A program made the position numbers and the translations under genes. This document shows, one piece after another, positions 24,436 through 32,095 of a DNA stretch of 64,000 bases (its first letter is position 1; every line of letters begins with the position of its first letter). The notes beneath the pieces are model-generated. The model saw nothing but the letters and a program-made list of their open reading frames with translations, was not told where the DNA came from and did no database searches. The stretch comes from Candidatus Pedobacter colombiensis (GTDB taxonomy: Bacteria > Bacteroidota > Bacteroidia > Sphingobacteriales > Sphingobacteriaceae), in the NCBI GenBank assembly GCA_029202485.1, contig CP119313.1, forward strand, positions 2,852,001 to 2,916,000, written 5' to 3'.

Positions 24436-24461
24436 CAACAGCTACTATAGTAACTGTTGCT
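24434..24461. terminator. Shared inverted repeat between the YtxH-like gene and exbD
   Basis: AGCAACAG (24434-24441) pairs with CTGTTGCT (24454-24461), and the loop can form a further TACTA/TAGTA stem. It covers both stop codons. There is no clear T-run, so it is a probable rather than proven bidirectional terminator. Confidence 0.5.
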
Positions 24462-24960
24462 GTTTCATAAAGTCCTGCTCTTCTTTAGTAATATGATCAT
24501 CATCAATTGCTGGAGCAGCGGTAATACCTACTACTTTTAATTCATCCAAAATATCTACAAAATTCTTGTAGTGTGCTCCTGCTGTGGGCTTAATGATTAC
24601 AAATAAAGACTTTTTAGGATTGTTGACATTTACAGCATCAACTTTCATCTTATTTTTTAAAATAGATTGCCTTACATCCTCAATACTTTCAATTACAGGT
24701 TGGCTTTTGCCGGCTTCTCCCATGTACCATGCAACTTTATTGTCTTTACCAAGCAAAATAGTCATTGAGCGGGAGGCAGGAACAGGTTCCTGTATATCAT
24801 CAACAGGCTCATCCGGCTTTACAACATCCATTGCTACTGGTTTAGATAGTGATGTCGTGAGCATAAAAAAAGTAATCAGCAAAAATGCAAGATCAACCAT
24901 AGCGGTTAAATCAACTTTAGGAACCGCTCTTCTGTTCGGGGAAACGTTTAATTCGGCCAT
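24445..24960 (-). CDS. ExbD/TolR-family biopolymer transport protein, without ExbB nearby
   Basis: 171 residues from the ATG at 24960 (MAELNVSPNRRAVPKVDL). The upstream in-frame ATG at 24996 adds residues with no family likeness. One N-terminal membrane helix holds the conserved aspartate used in proton passage (MVDLAFLLITFFMLTTSL), and a periplasmic domain follows. ExbD works with ExbB to energise TonB, or TolR with TolQ. No ExbB/TolQ gene is in the window. It follows a TPR lipoprotein gene by 91 bp in the same direction. Confidence 0.87.
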   Translation of the reverse strand: MAELNVSPNRRAVPKVDLTAMVDLAFLLITFFMLTTSLSKPVAMDVVKPDEPVDDIQEPVPASRSMTILLGKDNKVAWYMGEAGKSQPVIESIEDVRQSILKNKMKVDAVNVNNPKKSLFVIIKPTAGAHYKNFVDILDELKVVGITAAPAIDDDHITKEEQDFMKQQQLL

Positions 24961-25051
24961 AATCTTTTGTTTTAGGTTTAAAAGAGTGATGCACAAGAAA
25001 GCCGAATTCCATAAATTAAATATATGGAGCGCAGTATTTGGTAAGGGAAAT

Positions 25052-25585
25052 TTACAAAGAAGTAGGCCGTTTGGCTTCCTTAAGTCTTCTTTCTACAAAT
25101 GACTTCTCTAAAAGGAGTTCTTCATTTTTAGGGTCGAAAGTTAACCCCTCTTCAAATTGCTCCAAGGCCAACTGGTATTGCTCTAAACGATTATAAACCC
25201 ATCCAAAGCCTCTAAAGACATCCGGATTTTTAGGGTTTAACATCCATGCCTGGTTAAGCCTATACATAGCAGTTTGCAAATCATCATGGTTAAGGTAATC
25301 ACAGGCTTTCAAAAAATAATGATTGGATGCAGAATCTGCACTCCCGTCTTTATCTATAACCGTCTTTAAGAAGATCCTATCCGCCTCAATTTGTTCCGGA
25401 GTTTTAACCTTATTTCCGTATTTTGGATAGAGACGGATGTCTTCCTTAGCCACTTCCAACCATTCTTTGTAAGGTATTTTTTTTCTTACCGCAGATACAG
25501 CGGCATTTGAGGTTGAAGAAGACAATGTCGACTCACACGAGGTAAAAATTACCGCTAATATCATAACAGAGAGGCATTTAATCAT
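25052..25585 (-). CDS. TPR-repeat lipoprotein
   Basis: 177 residues. The lipobox IFTSC ends a short signal peptide (lipidated Cys at about 17). The mature part has helical repeats of TPR type between about 85 and 170 (ASNHYFLKACDYLNHDDLQTA, PKNPDVFRGFGWVYNRLEQY, ALEQFEEGLTFDPKNEE). TPRs are protein-binding scaffolds, so it may organise a complex at the membrane, possibly with the ExbD-type protein encoded just after it. A 16-bp hairpin (25592-25628) lies immediately upstream of the start codon. Confidence 0.75.
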   Translation of the reverse strand: MIKCLSVMILAVIFTSCESTLSSSTSNAAVSAVRKKIPYKEWLEVAKEDIRLYPKYGNKVKTPEQIEADRIFLKTVIDKDGSADSASNHYFLKACDYLNHDDLQTAMYRLNQAWMLNPKNPDVFRGFGWVYNRLEQYQLALEQFEEGLTFDPKNEELLLEKSFVERRLKEAKRPTSL

Positions 25586-25591
25586 AGAATA

Positions 25592-25628
25592 AAGGTATGT
25601 TTTTTTTGAAATAAAAAAAATATACCTT
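25592..25628 (-). promoter_or_regulatory. Hairpin directly before the TPR lipoprotein start codon
   Basis: Arms of 16 nt (25592-25607 and 25613-25628) pair with one G-U wobble and a 5-nt loop, including an eight-T/eight-A tract. The hairpin ends 6 nt before the ATG on the minus strand, where it could hide the translation start or act as an upstream terminator. Confidence 0.4.
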
Positions 25629-25706
25629 CATATTAATGATAAATCAATCATTAAACCCTATCAAAACTGAAATACAGTTGATTATATTCGCTATTAAATC
25701 GTGCAT

Positions 25707-26396
25707 ATGGAAACCATAGTGATATTAACAGGTGCTGGCATTAGCGCTGAAAGTGGACTCAAAACCTTCAGGGATTCCAATGGTTTATGGGAGAATTATC
25801 GCATCGAAGATGTTGCTACACCCGAAGCCTGGTTGCGTAACCCGGAACTTGTACAACAGTTTTACAATGAACGTCGAAAATCGGTGTTGGAAGCACAACC
25901 CAACGAAGCACATAAGGCACTTGCAAGATTACAGGACAAATACAATGTTCAAATCATTACTCAAAATATCGATGATTTACATGAACGAGCGGGCTCAAAA
26001 AACGTACTACATTTACATGGAGTGATTACCCGATCGCAGTCGGATGTCGAACCTAACTTAACCTACCCTATACCCGGCTGGGAACTGCGTTTTACCGATC
26101 TTTGTGTCCATGGAAAACCACTTCGTCCACATGTGGTATGGTTTGGTGAAGCGGTGCCTAATATGGTGTTTGCCTCCCGGCTGTGCCGTAAAGCTAATGT
26201 GTTTGCGGTAATAGGAACGAGCTTACAGGTGTATCCTGCTGCTGGTTTAACAGAATATGTACCAAAAGAAACGATCAGGTACGTAATTGATGTAAATGTG
26301 CCTCATATTTCAGGTAGTGATCACCTCAAAAAGATTGAACAGCCGGCCACTATTGGGGTTCCAATCATGGTTGAAGAGCTTTTGGCCCGCAGGTAG
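25707..26396 (+). CDS. cobB: Sirtuin-type NAD-dependent protein deacylase (CobB-like, zinc-ribbon cysteines absent)
   Basis: 229 residues from the ATG at 25707. A GTG lies two codons upstream. The NAD-binding start LTGAGISAESGLKTFR, TQNIDD (85-90) and catalytic H104 in HLHG are intact. Y53 and R56 (FYNER) match the Tyr-x2-Arg pair that lets CobB/SIRT5 remove succinyl groups as well as acetyl. The region that normally carries four zinc-binding cysteines (after the catalytic His, up to PHVVWFGE) has only one cysteine, so no zinc ribbon is expected. It removes acyl groups from lysines using NAD+. Confidence 0.9.
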   Translation: METIVILTGAGISAESGLKTFRDSNGLWENYRIEDVATPEAWLRNPELVQQFYNERRKSVLEAQPNEAHKALARLQDKYNVQIITQNIDDLHERAGSKNVLHLHGVITRSQSDVEPNLTYPIPGWELRFTDLCVHGKPLRPHVVWFGEAVPNMVFASRLCRKANVFAVIGTSLQVYPAAGLTEYVPKETIRYVIDVNVPHISGSDHLKKIEQPATIGVPIMVEELLARR

Positions 26397-26435
26397 TGTA
26401 ATCAATCCATTCCCAATTATCCCACAAATTGTTTG

Positions 26436-26443
26436 TAACTTTG
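26436..26443 (+). promoter_or_regulatory. -7 promoter box of the 81-residue protein gene
   Basis: TAACTTTG matches TAnnTTTG and lies 21 bp before the ATG at 26465. Confidence 0.45.
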
Positions 26444-26464
26444 GAGCATCATTAAAAGATCCTC

Positions 26465-26710
26465 ATGGCAGTATTACATAGAAAAGAAGAGAAAATTGAA
26501 GTTGTGCTTAGTAAACTTCCTAAAGATTACACTGATAAACAGTTTGTTGACATGTTTATTCAACTTTACTCGAAAGACTGGGGAAAGATTAAAGCCAATT
26601 ACATCAAACAATCACAGGATAAAGAACCAGGCACCATCATTACGATGCCTAAGCCTGAAATCTATCTGAAAAATATACTCAAAGTATACCTGGAGAATTC
26701 TAAGGCATAA
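26465..26710 (+). CDS. Conserved small protein, function unknown
   Basis: 81 residues, charged and helical, without signal peptide or membrane segment. Parts such as LSKLPKDYTDKQFVDMFIQLY and PEIYLKNILKVYLEN suggest a compact alpha-helical domain. It has its own promoter box and lies between the sirtuin gene and alaS. I do not recognise a named family. Coding is supported by the promoter, codon pattern and absence of any competing frame. Confidence 0.65.
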   Translation: MAVLHRKEEKIEVVLSKLPKDYTDKQFVDMFIQLYSKDWGKIKANYIKQSQDKEPGTIITMPKPEIYLKNILKVYLENSKA

Positions 26711-26716
26711 AGAGAC

Positions 26717-26764
26717 AAAAAAAGCCTTTCAGTAAAAGATACAATATCTCATTTACTGAAAGGC
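26717..26764 (-). terminator. Intrinsic terminator of alaS
   Basis: A perfect 13-bp stem (26752-26764 with 26724-26736, GCCTTTCAGTAAA arms) is followed on the minus strand by seven T (26723-26717). It starts just past the alaS stop codon. Confidence 0.8.
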
Positions 26765-26785
26765 CAGGTAGAATAGCAATTACTT

Positions 26786-29485
26786 TTAAGCTAAAATGCC
26801 TTCTGCTTTTTCCAGAACTAACTTTAACCCATCTTTATGTTTACCTCCGGCAGTTGCATAAAAGGGTTGTCCACCCCCACCACCTTGAATATCTTTAGCC
26901 AATTCGCGTACAATATTTGATGCATTCAGGCCTTTATCTTTTACCAGATTTTCCGACAACATCACCGTAATACCCGGTTTATCATCAATCAAAGTTGTAA
27001 ATACAAGGAACAAGTCATCAACCATATCCTTTACAGCAAATGCCAGGTTTTTAACTGCATCTGCATTAGGTAAGTCGACATGAGTAGCAATCAAATTAAC
27101 ACCATTAACGGTTTTAAGGTGATGTACGATTTCATGTTTAAGGTTAGCAGATTGCTCTAACACAGCTTTCTCTACATCCTTTTTCAACTTATTATTCTCT
27201 TCAATTAAAGCAGAAACCGCTAAAGTCAAATCTTTATTACCTTTTAACAAAGCGCGCAATTCATTCAACTCTCTGTTCTGATCTAAAACAAATGCTTCAG
27301 CCTTATCTGCTGTGATTGCTTCTATACGTCTCACACCTGCAGCTACGGCACTCTCAGAGGTGATTTTAAAATAACCAATCTGACCTGTAGCCTTAACGTG
27401 CGTGCCACCACAAAGTTCTTTAGAGTAATGGTCATCAAATGTTATGATACGAACCAGATCACCATACTTCTCTCCAAACAAAGCCGTTACGCCGCTTGAG
27501 ATCGCCTGGTCATAAGGCACATATCTCTGCTCCTTCAATGGGATATTCTCTCTCACTTTCTGATTCACCAGATGCTCTATTTGAGCCAGTTCCTCATCGG
27601 TAACCTTAGCAAAATGTGAAAAGTCGAAACGTAGATAATCAGCGTTGACCAATGATCCCTTCTGGTTCACATGCGCACCCAATACTTTTTTCAATGCTGC
27701 ATGCAGTAAATGCGTTGCAGTATGGTTATCCTGCGAAAGTAGACGTTTATTCTCATCTATAACAGCCCAGAAATGCCCTTCAACATCTTCAGGTAAAGTA
27801 TCAGCATAATGTACAATTACACCGTTCTCCTTTTTAGTATCGGTAATTTCAACGAAGAAAAGACGACTATGATCTTCCAGACGACCTGTATCACCTACTT
27901 GTCCGCCACTTTCTGCATAGAAAGGCGTTTTACTCAATACGATCTGGTATTGTTCTTTTCCCTTTGCAATCACCTTACGGTATTTAATAATCTCCGTTTC
28001 AGCTTCGAAATCATCATACCCAACAAACTCAACTTCCAGATCGGGATTAACCAATACCCAGTCGCCTGTATCTACAGCTGTTGCAGCACGCGAGCGTTCT
28101 TTTTGTTTAAGCAACTCTTTATTGTACCCATCCATATCAACGATCCAGCGTTGCTCTCTGGCCATCAATTCTGTCAGATCTATCGGGAAGCCATAAGTAT
28201 CCTGCAATTCAAATGCAAACTCTCCTGAGATCACCATTTGATCTTTCAGAATGCTGTATACCCACTGGTCTTCAAATGGTTTTTCAAGTTCAATGGCATT
28301 CTCAGCCATTAGCAATTCTCCTTGCTTTTTAGTATAATTATCAAAGCGTTGGATACCTGTGGCTAAAGTTCTTAAGAAGGAAACTTCTTCTTCCAAAACT
28401 ACCTTTTGGACAAAATCCTGCTGTAACGCCAACTCATCAAAAACACCTTTAAACTGCTCAGCCAAAACCGGAACCAGTTCATTTAAAAAAGGATCTTTTA
28501 AGTTGAGGAAAGTATAGGCATAACGAACAGCGCGACGTAAAATACGACGGATTACATAACCTGCTTTATTGTTTGAAGGCAACTGTCCATCTGCAATCAC
28601 AAAAGAGATTGCACGGATATGGTCGGCCATTACACGCATGGCAATATCGGTTTTTTCGTCTGCTCCATATTCAATTCCTGCCTTAGCAGCAATAAACTGA
28701 ATTAATGGTTGAAAAACGTCAGTATCGTAATTAGATGATTTTTCCTGTAACACACGTACCAAACGCTCAAAGCCCATTCCGGTATCAACATGTTGAGCAG
28801 GCAACAGCTGCAACGAACCGTCTTTAAGGCGGTTAAATTGCATAAATACATTGTTCCAAATCTCAATTACCTGGGGATGATCAGCATTAACGAGTGACTT
28901 ACCATCAACAGCTTTACGTTCCTCATCCGAGCGGCAGTCTACATGGATCTCAGAACACGGGCCACATGGTCCCGTATCGCCCATTTCCCAGAAATTATCT
29001 TTTTTATTTCCCAATATAATGCGTTCTTCCGGCACATACTGCTTCCAAAGCTCATAGGCTTCTGTATCTCTTGGTAGACCTTCCTTCTCATCTCCTTCAA
29101 AAATAGACACATAAAGCTTATCTTTTGGTATTTTATAAACTTCAGTCAACAATTCCCAGCTCCAGGCAATGGCTTCTTTTTTAAAGTAATCACCAAAGCT
29201 CCAGTTACCAAGCATCTCGAACATTGTATGGTGATAAGTATCAATACCCACCTCTTCCAGGTCATTGTGTTTTCCGGAAACACGAAGACAGCGCTGCGTA
29301 TCGGTAACCCGAGGGTATTTAATAGTTGCTTCACCTAAAAACAAATCCTTAAACTGGTTCATCCCTGCGTTGGTAAACATCAGGGTTGGATCATTTTTAA
29401 CTACAATTGGTGCAGATGCAACGATATGGTGTTGTTTCGATTCAAAAAATTTTAAGTATGCCTGTCTGATTTCCTTAGCTGTCAT
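26786..29485 (-). CDS. alaS: Alanyl-tRNA synthetase
   Basis: 899 residues, normal length. The catalytic domain starts KFFESKQHHIVASAPIV and contains MFTNAGMNQFKDLFLG; the tRNA-recognition and editing domains follow, with the editing zinc motif HTATHLLHAAL and CGGTHV, and the C-terminal oligomerisation domain ends with the GGGGGQPFYATAGGK loop. It charges tRNA(Ala) with alanine and clears mischarged Ser and Gly. A minus-strand promoter box lies at 29508-29515 and a clear terminator at 26717-26764, so it is transcribed alone. Confidence 0.97.
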   Translation of the reverse strand: MTAKEIRQAYLKFFESKQHHIVASAPIVVKNDPTLMFTNAGMNQFKDLFLGEATIKYPRVTDTQRCLRVSGKHNDLEEVGIDTYHHTMFEMLGNWSFGDYFKKEAIAWSWELLTEVYKIPKDKLYVSIFEGDEKEGLPRDTEAYELWKQYVPEERIILGNKKDNFWEMGDTGPCGPCSEIHVDCRSDEERKAVDGKSLVNADHPQVIEIWNNVFMQFNRLKDGSLQLLPAQHVDTGMGFERLVRVLQEKSSNYDTDVFQPLIQFIAAKAGIEYGADEKTDIAMRVMADHIRAISFVIADGQLPSNNKAGYVIRRILRRAVRYAYTFLNLKDPFLNELVPVLAEQFKGVFDELALQQDFVQKVVLEEEVSFLRTLATGIQRFDNYTKKQGELLMAENAIELEKPFEDQWVYSILKDQMVISGEFAFELQDTYGFPIDLTELMAREQRWIVDMDGYNKELLKQKERSRAATAVDTGDWVLVNPDLEVEFVGYDDFEAETEIIKYRKVIAKGKEQYQIVLSKTPFYAESGGQVGDTGRLEDHSRLFFVEITDTKKENGVIVHYADTLPEDVEGHFWAVIDENKRLLSQDNHTATHLLHAALKKVLGAHVNQKGSLVNADYLRFDFSHFAKVTDEELAQIEHLVNQKVRENIPLKEQRYVPYDQAISSGVTALFGEKYGDLVRIITFDDHYSKELCGGTHVKATGQIGYFKITSESAVAAGVRRIEAITADKAEAFVLDQNRELNELRALLKGNKDLTLAVSALIEENNKLKKDVEKAVLEQSANLKHEIVHHLKTVNGVNLIATHVDLPNADAVKNLAFAVKDMVDDLFLVFTTLIDDKPGITVMLSENLVKDKGLNASNIVRELAKDIQGGGGGQPFYATAGGKHKDGLKLVLEKAEGILA

Positions 29486-29507
29486 CCTTCTCTTGATTTA
29501 TATTGAG

Positions 29508-29515
29508 CAAAATTA
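29508..29515 (-). promoter_or_regulatory. -7 promoter box of alaS
   Basis: The minus strand reads TAATTTTG, matching TAnnTTTG, 22 bp upstream of the ATG. Confidence 0.45.
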
Positions 29516-29593
29516 ACATATTATTGGATTATTTCGCTAAGATACATTTACATTAAGCGCAAAATCCCCTGTGATTTTTTTTCAATCTGTGCA

Positions 29594-29623
29594 TTGATAC
29601 TTGCATAACTTTTCCTAAGTTTG
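29594..29623 (+). promoter_or_regulatory. Promoter of the MerR-type gene
   Basis: TTG at 29594-29596, a 19-bp spacer, and TAAGTTTG at 29616-29623 fit the full Bacteroidota consensus, one of the best matches in the window. The leader is about 43 nt. Confidence 0.65.
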
Positions 29624-29670
29624 AATACTTTAAATAAAACCTGTAATCAACTAATAATCAACACAAAAAT

Positions 29671-30006
29671 ATGCCTTATAAAGAAAGGGAAATAAATAAA
29701 ATGTATTACACCATGGGTGAAGTAACCGAAATGTTTGGTGTCAACGCATCTCAAATCCGCTTTTACGAAAAGGAATTCGATGTGCTGCAACCCAAGAAAA
29801 ACAAAAAGGGCAACAGGTTATTTACTCCCGAGGACATTGAAAACTTAAAAATCATTTTCCACCTGGTTGATGACAAAGGTTTCACCTTAAAAGGTGCCAA
29901 AGAGCATTTAAAAACAAATAGTGGTGAGGTTAAGGAAAACCAAAAGATCATTGCTTCGCTTGAAAAGCTAAAGGACTTCTTACTAAAGCTTAACGAAGAA
30001 ATTTAA
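29671..30006 (+). CDS. MerR-family transcriptional regulator
   Basis: 111 residues. The N-terminal winged helix-turn-helix (about 12-80) starts YYTMGEVTEMFGVNASQIRFYEKEF and is followed by GNRLFTPEDIENLKIIFHLV and a short C-terminal helix for dimerisation (VKENQKIIASLEKLKDFLL). There are no cysteines, so it is not a metal sensor of the classical type. The inducer and targets are unknown. In Bacteroidota this short MerR form is widespread as a single gene. An AT-only hairpin with a T-run (29996-30028) may end it. Confidence 0.85.
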   Translation: MPYKEREINKMYYTMGEVTEMFGVNASQIRFYEKEFDVLQPKKNKKGNRLFTPEDIENLKIIFHLVDDKGFTLKGAKEHLKTNSGEVKENQKIIASLEKLKDFLLKLNEEI

Positions 30007-30028
30007 TTTATTTCTTAATTATTTTTTT
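29996..30028 (+). terminator. Weak terminator after the MerR-type gene
   Basis: AAGAAAT (29996-30002) pairs with ATTTCTT (30010-30016), followed by seven T at 30022-30028. The stem is mostly A-T and so of low stability. Confidence 0.4.
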
Positions 30029-30073
30029 ATTCAGTAAATTCTACGGTGATTTGGCCAATTTAAGCTAATCACT

Positions 30074-32095
30074 ATGAGAATGTTATGCTTGTTGCTTCTG
30101 CTACAAGGCGGAATGAGCGCTATCGCTCAAGAAGAAGAAAAAATCAGGGACCTCATCGAGCATCTTGCCGAAAATTCATCGGAAGGCGAAGACCTGTCGG
30201 AATTCACAGACCGAATCAGCTTCTTTCGTAAACATCCCATAAACCTTCACAAAACCTCTCCCGAAGAGCTAAAAAATCTGATCTTTCTTTCTCCACTTCA
30301 GATCAGTAATTTCTTCAGCTACATCGCAAATACCAAACTAGTCAACGTTTTGGAATTGCAGGCTATCCCTGGCTTTGATCCGGAAACCATCAACAAACTA
30401 CTACCCTTCGTAACCATAAGCACATTGGAGGGCTATGAGCAGTTAAAATTAAAAAAACTAATACAGACGAGTAATCATGACTTGATTTTACGATACGGGC
30501 GCTTACTCCAGCAACAGAAAGGTTTTAGAGACCTACCTGGCAGCAGATACCTGGGAACTCCCGAAAAATTACTATTGCGCTATAGATTCAATAACCATGA
30601 CATCCTATCTGCCGCACTGGTAATGGCAAAGGATGCCGGAGAGCAGCTTTTCAATTGCAACACAGGATTAGATCACCTTTCGGCCAACATAGCCTTATTT
30701 AAGCTTGGACGGGTTAAAAAACTAATTATTGGAGACTATAGTTTACAATTTGGCCAGGGACTAACCTTATGGTCAGGATTTGCTTTTGGGAAAGGCCCTG
30801 ATGTAACCAGTGTGGCCGCCAAAGATGTTGGCATAAAACCTTACACTTCAGCCAGCGAAGCCTCCTTTTTCCGTGGAATAGCAAGCACCATTAACCTTGG
30901 CCGCAACATCCATCTAAGCCCTTTTATATCCGTCAGGAGACTTGATGCGAGTCTAAAAGCCACAGCAGACAACAACTACACACTTTCCAACATTATTATA
31001 ACCGGCCTACATCGCACACAAACAGAACTTAAGAACCAAAGATCATTGAAGCAAGTAGTATACGGAGGGGCGCTACAATATATCACGGACAACCTAAATA
31101 TTGGATTTATCACCTATCAATCCGACTACCAACACCAATTCATTACCGGCACACAACTGTACAACAAGTACAGTTTTACAGGCAAACATCTAACCAATAC
31201 CGGATTGCACTACAATTACACTTTTAGAAACACCTACTTTTATGGAGAACTGGCATACAGCGTGGGCACAGGGCACGCTTTTATTAATGGTGCTATGACG
31301 ACCCTATCCCGTAAACTATCTGTTGTATTATTGCACCGCAATTATAGCAAAGATTACCATAATTTCTTTAGCAGAGCTGTTGGTGAAGGCTCAGAAACCA
31401 ATAATGAAAGGGGCTGGTATGTAGGCCTAAATTATTTATTACCGAGAAACCTGAGCTGGTCGGTTTATGGCGACTATTTCAAATTCCCCTGGTTAAAATA
31501 TCGGGTCGATTCGGCCTCTGCCGGCTACGAAGTACTGAGCCAACTGACCTATACAAAAGGAAAAAATTTTAAGTCAGCACTAAGATTTAAGAGAGAACAA
31601 AAACAGCAAAACCCAAATGCAGGCAGTACTTATCATCATCTGGAGGAAGTATTGAAACAAACCTATCGCTTAGAAACAACCTGGAAACCTAATCGAAAGT
31701 TAAACTTTCAACAACGAACAGAAATAACTCAATATCAAAAAGGTATAAATCAAAAAGAATCAGGAATATTAGTATATACAGACGTACATTACACCCCAAC
31801 AGCATCCAAATTATCGGGAAATATACGTCTGGCTTATTTCAAAACCTCATCTTACAACAGCAGAATTTATGCTTACGAAAGCGATGTTTTATACGGTTCC
31901 AGTTCAGGGATTTATTCCGGCAATGGTATCCGTAGTTTTATAAATGCCCGATACCGACCATTCAAAAAAATAGATATCTGGCTTAGGTACGCGTGCTTCA
32001 CTTATAAAAATACAGCAACAATCGGCACCGGACTGGATGAAATAGAGGGAAACAGAAAAACAGAGGTTAAAGTGCAACTGAGGTATCAATTTTAA
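30074..32095 (+). CDS. Outer-membrane beta-barrel protein with N-terminal helix-hairpin-helix DNA-binding motifs
   Basis: 673 residues. The signal peptide (MRMLCLLLLLQGG, ending SAIAQ) is followed by a helical region with two helix-hairpin-helix units (about 50-115, INLHKTSPEELKNLIFLSP and LELQAIPGFDPETINKLLP) related to the ComEA DNA-binding fold. The remaining 550 residues alternate aromatic and polar residues as in a beta-barrel and end in LRYQF, a typical terminal outer-membrane strand. The stop codon overlaps the ComEC start by one base. A role in binding DNA at the outer membrane is inferred from domain and neighbour. The family itself is usually labelled hypothetical. Confidence 0.8.
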   Translation: MRMLCLLLLLQGGMSAIAQEEEKIRDLIEHLAENSSEGEDLSEFTDRISFFRKHPINLHKTSPEELKNLIFLSPLQISNFFSYIANTKLVNVLELQAIPGFDPETINKLLPFVTISTLEGYEQLKLKKLIQTSNHDLILRYGRLLQQQKGFRDLPGSRYLGTPEKLLLRYRFNNHDILSAALVMAKDAGEQLFNCNTGLDHLSANIALFKLGRVKKLIIGDYSLQFGQGLTLWSGFAFGKGPDVTSVAAKDVGIKPYTSASEASFFRGIASTINLGRNIHLSPFISVRRLDASLKATADNNYTLSNIIITGLHRTQTELKNQRSLKQVVYGGALQYITDNLNIGFITYQSDYQHQFITGTQLYNKYSFTGKHLTNTGLHYNYTFRNTYFYGELAYSVGTGHAFINGAMTTLSRKLSVVLLHRNYSKDYHNFFSRAVGEGSETNNERGWYVGLNYLLPRNLSWSVYGDYFKFPWLKYRVDSASAGYEVLSQLTYTKGKNFKSALRFKREQKQQNPNAGSTYHHLEEVLKQTYRLETTWKPNRKLNFQQRTEITQYQKGINQKESGILVYTDVHYTPTASKLSGNIRLAYFKTSSYNSRIYAYESDVLYGSSSGIYSGNGIRSFINARYRPFKKIDIWLRYACFTYKNTATIGTGLDEIEGNRKTEVKVQLRYQF

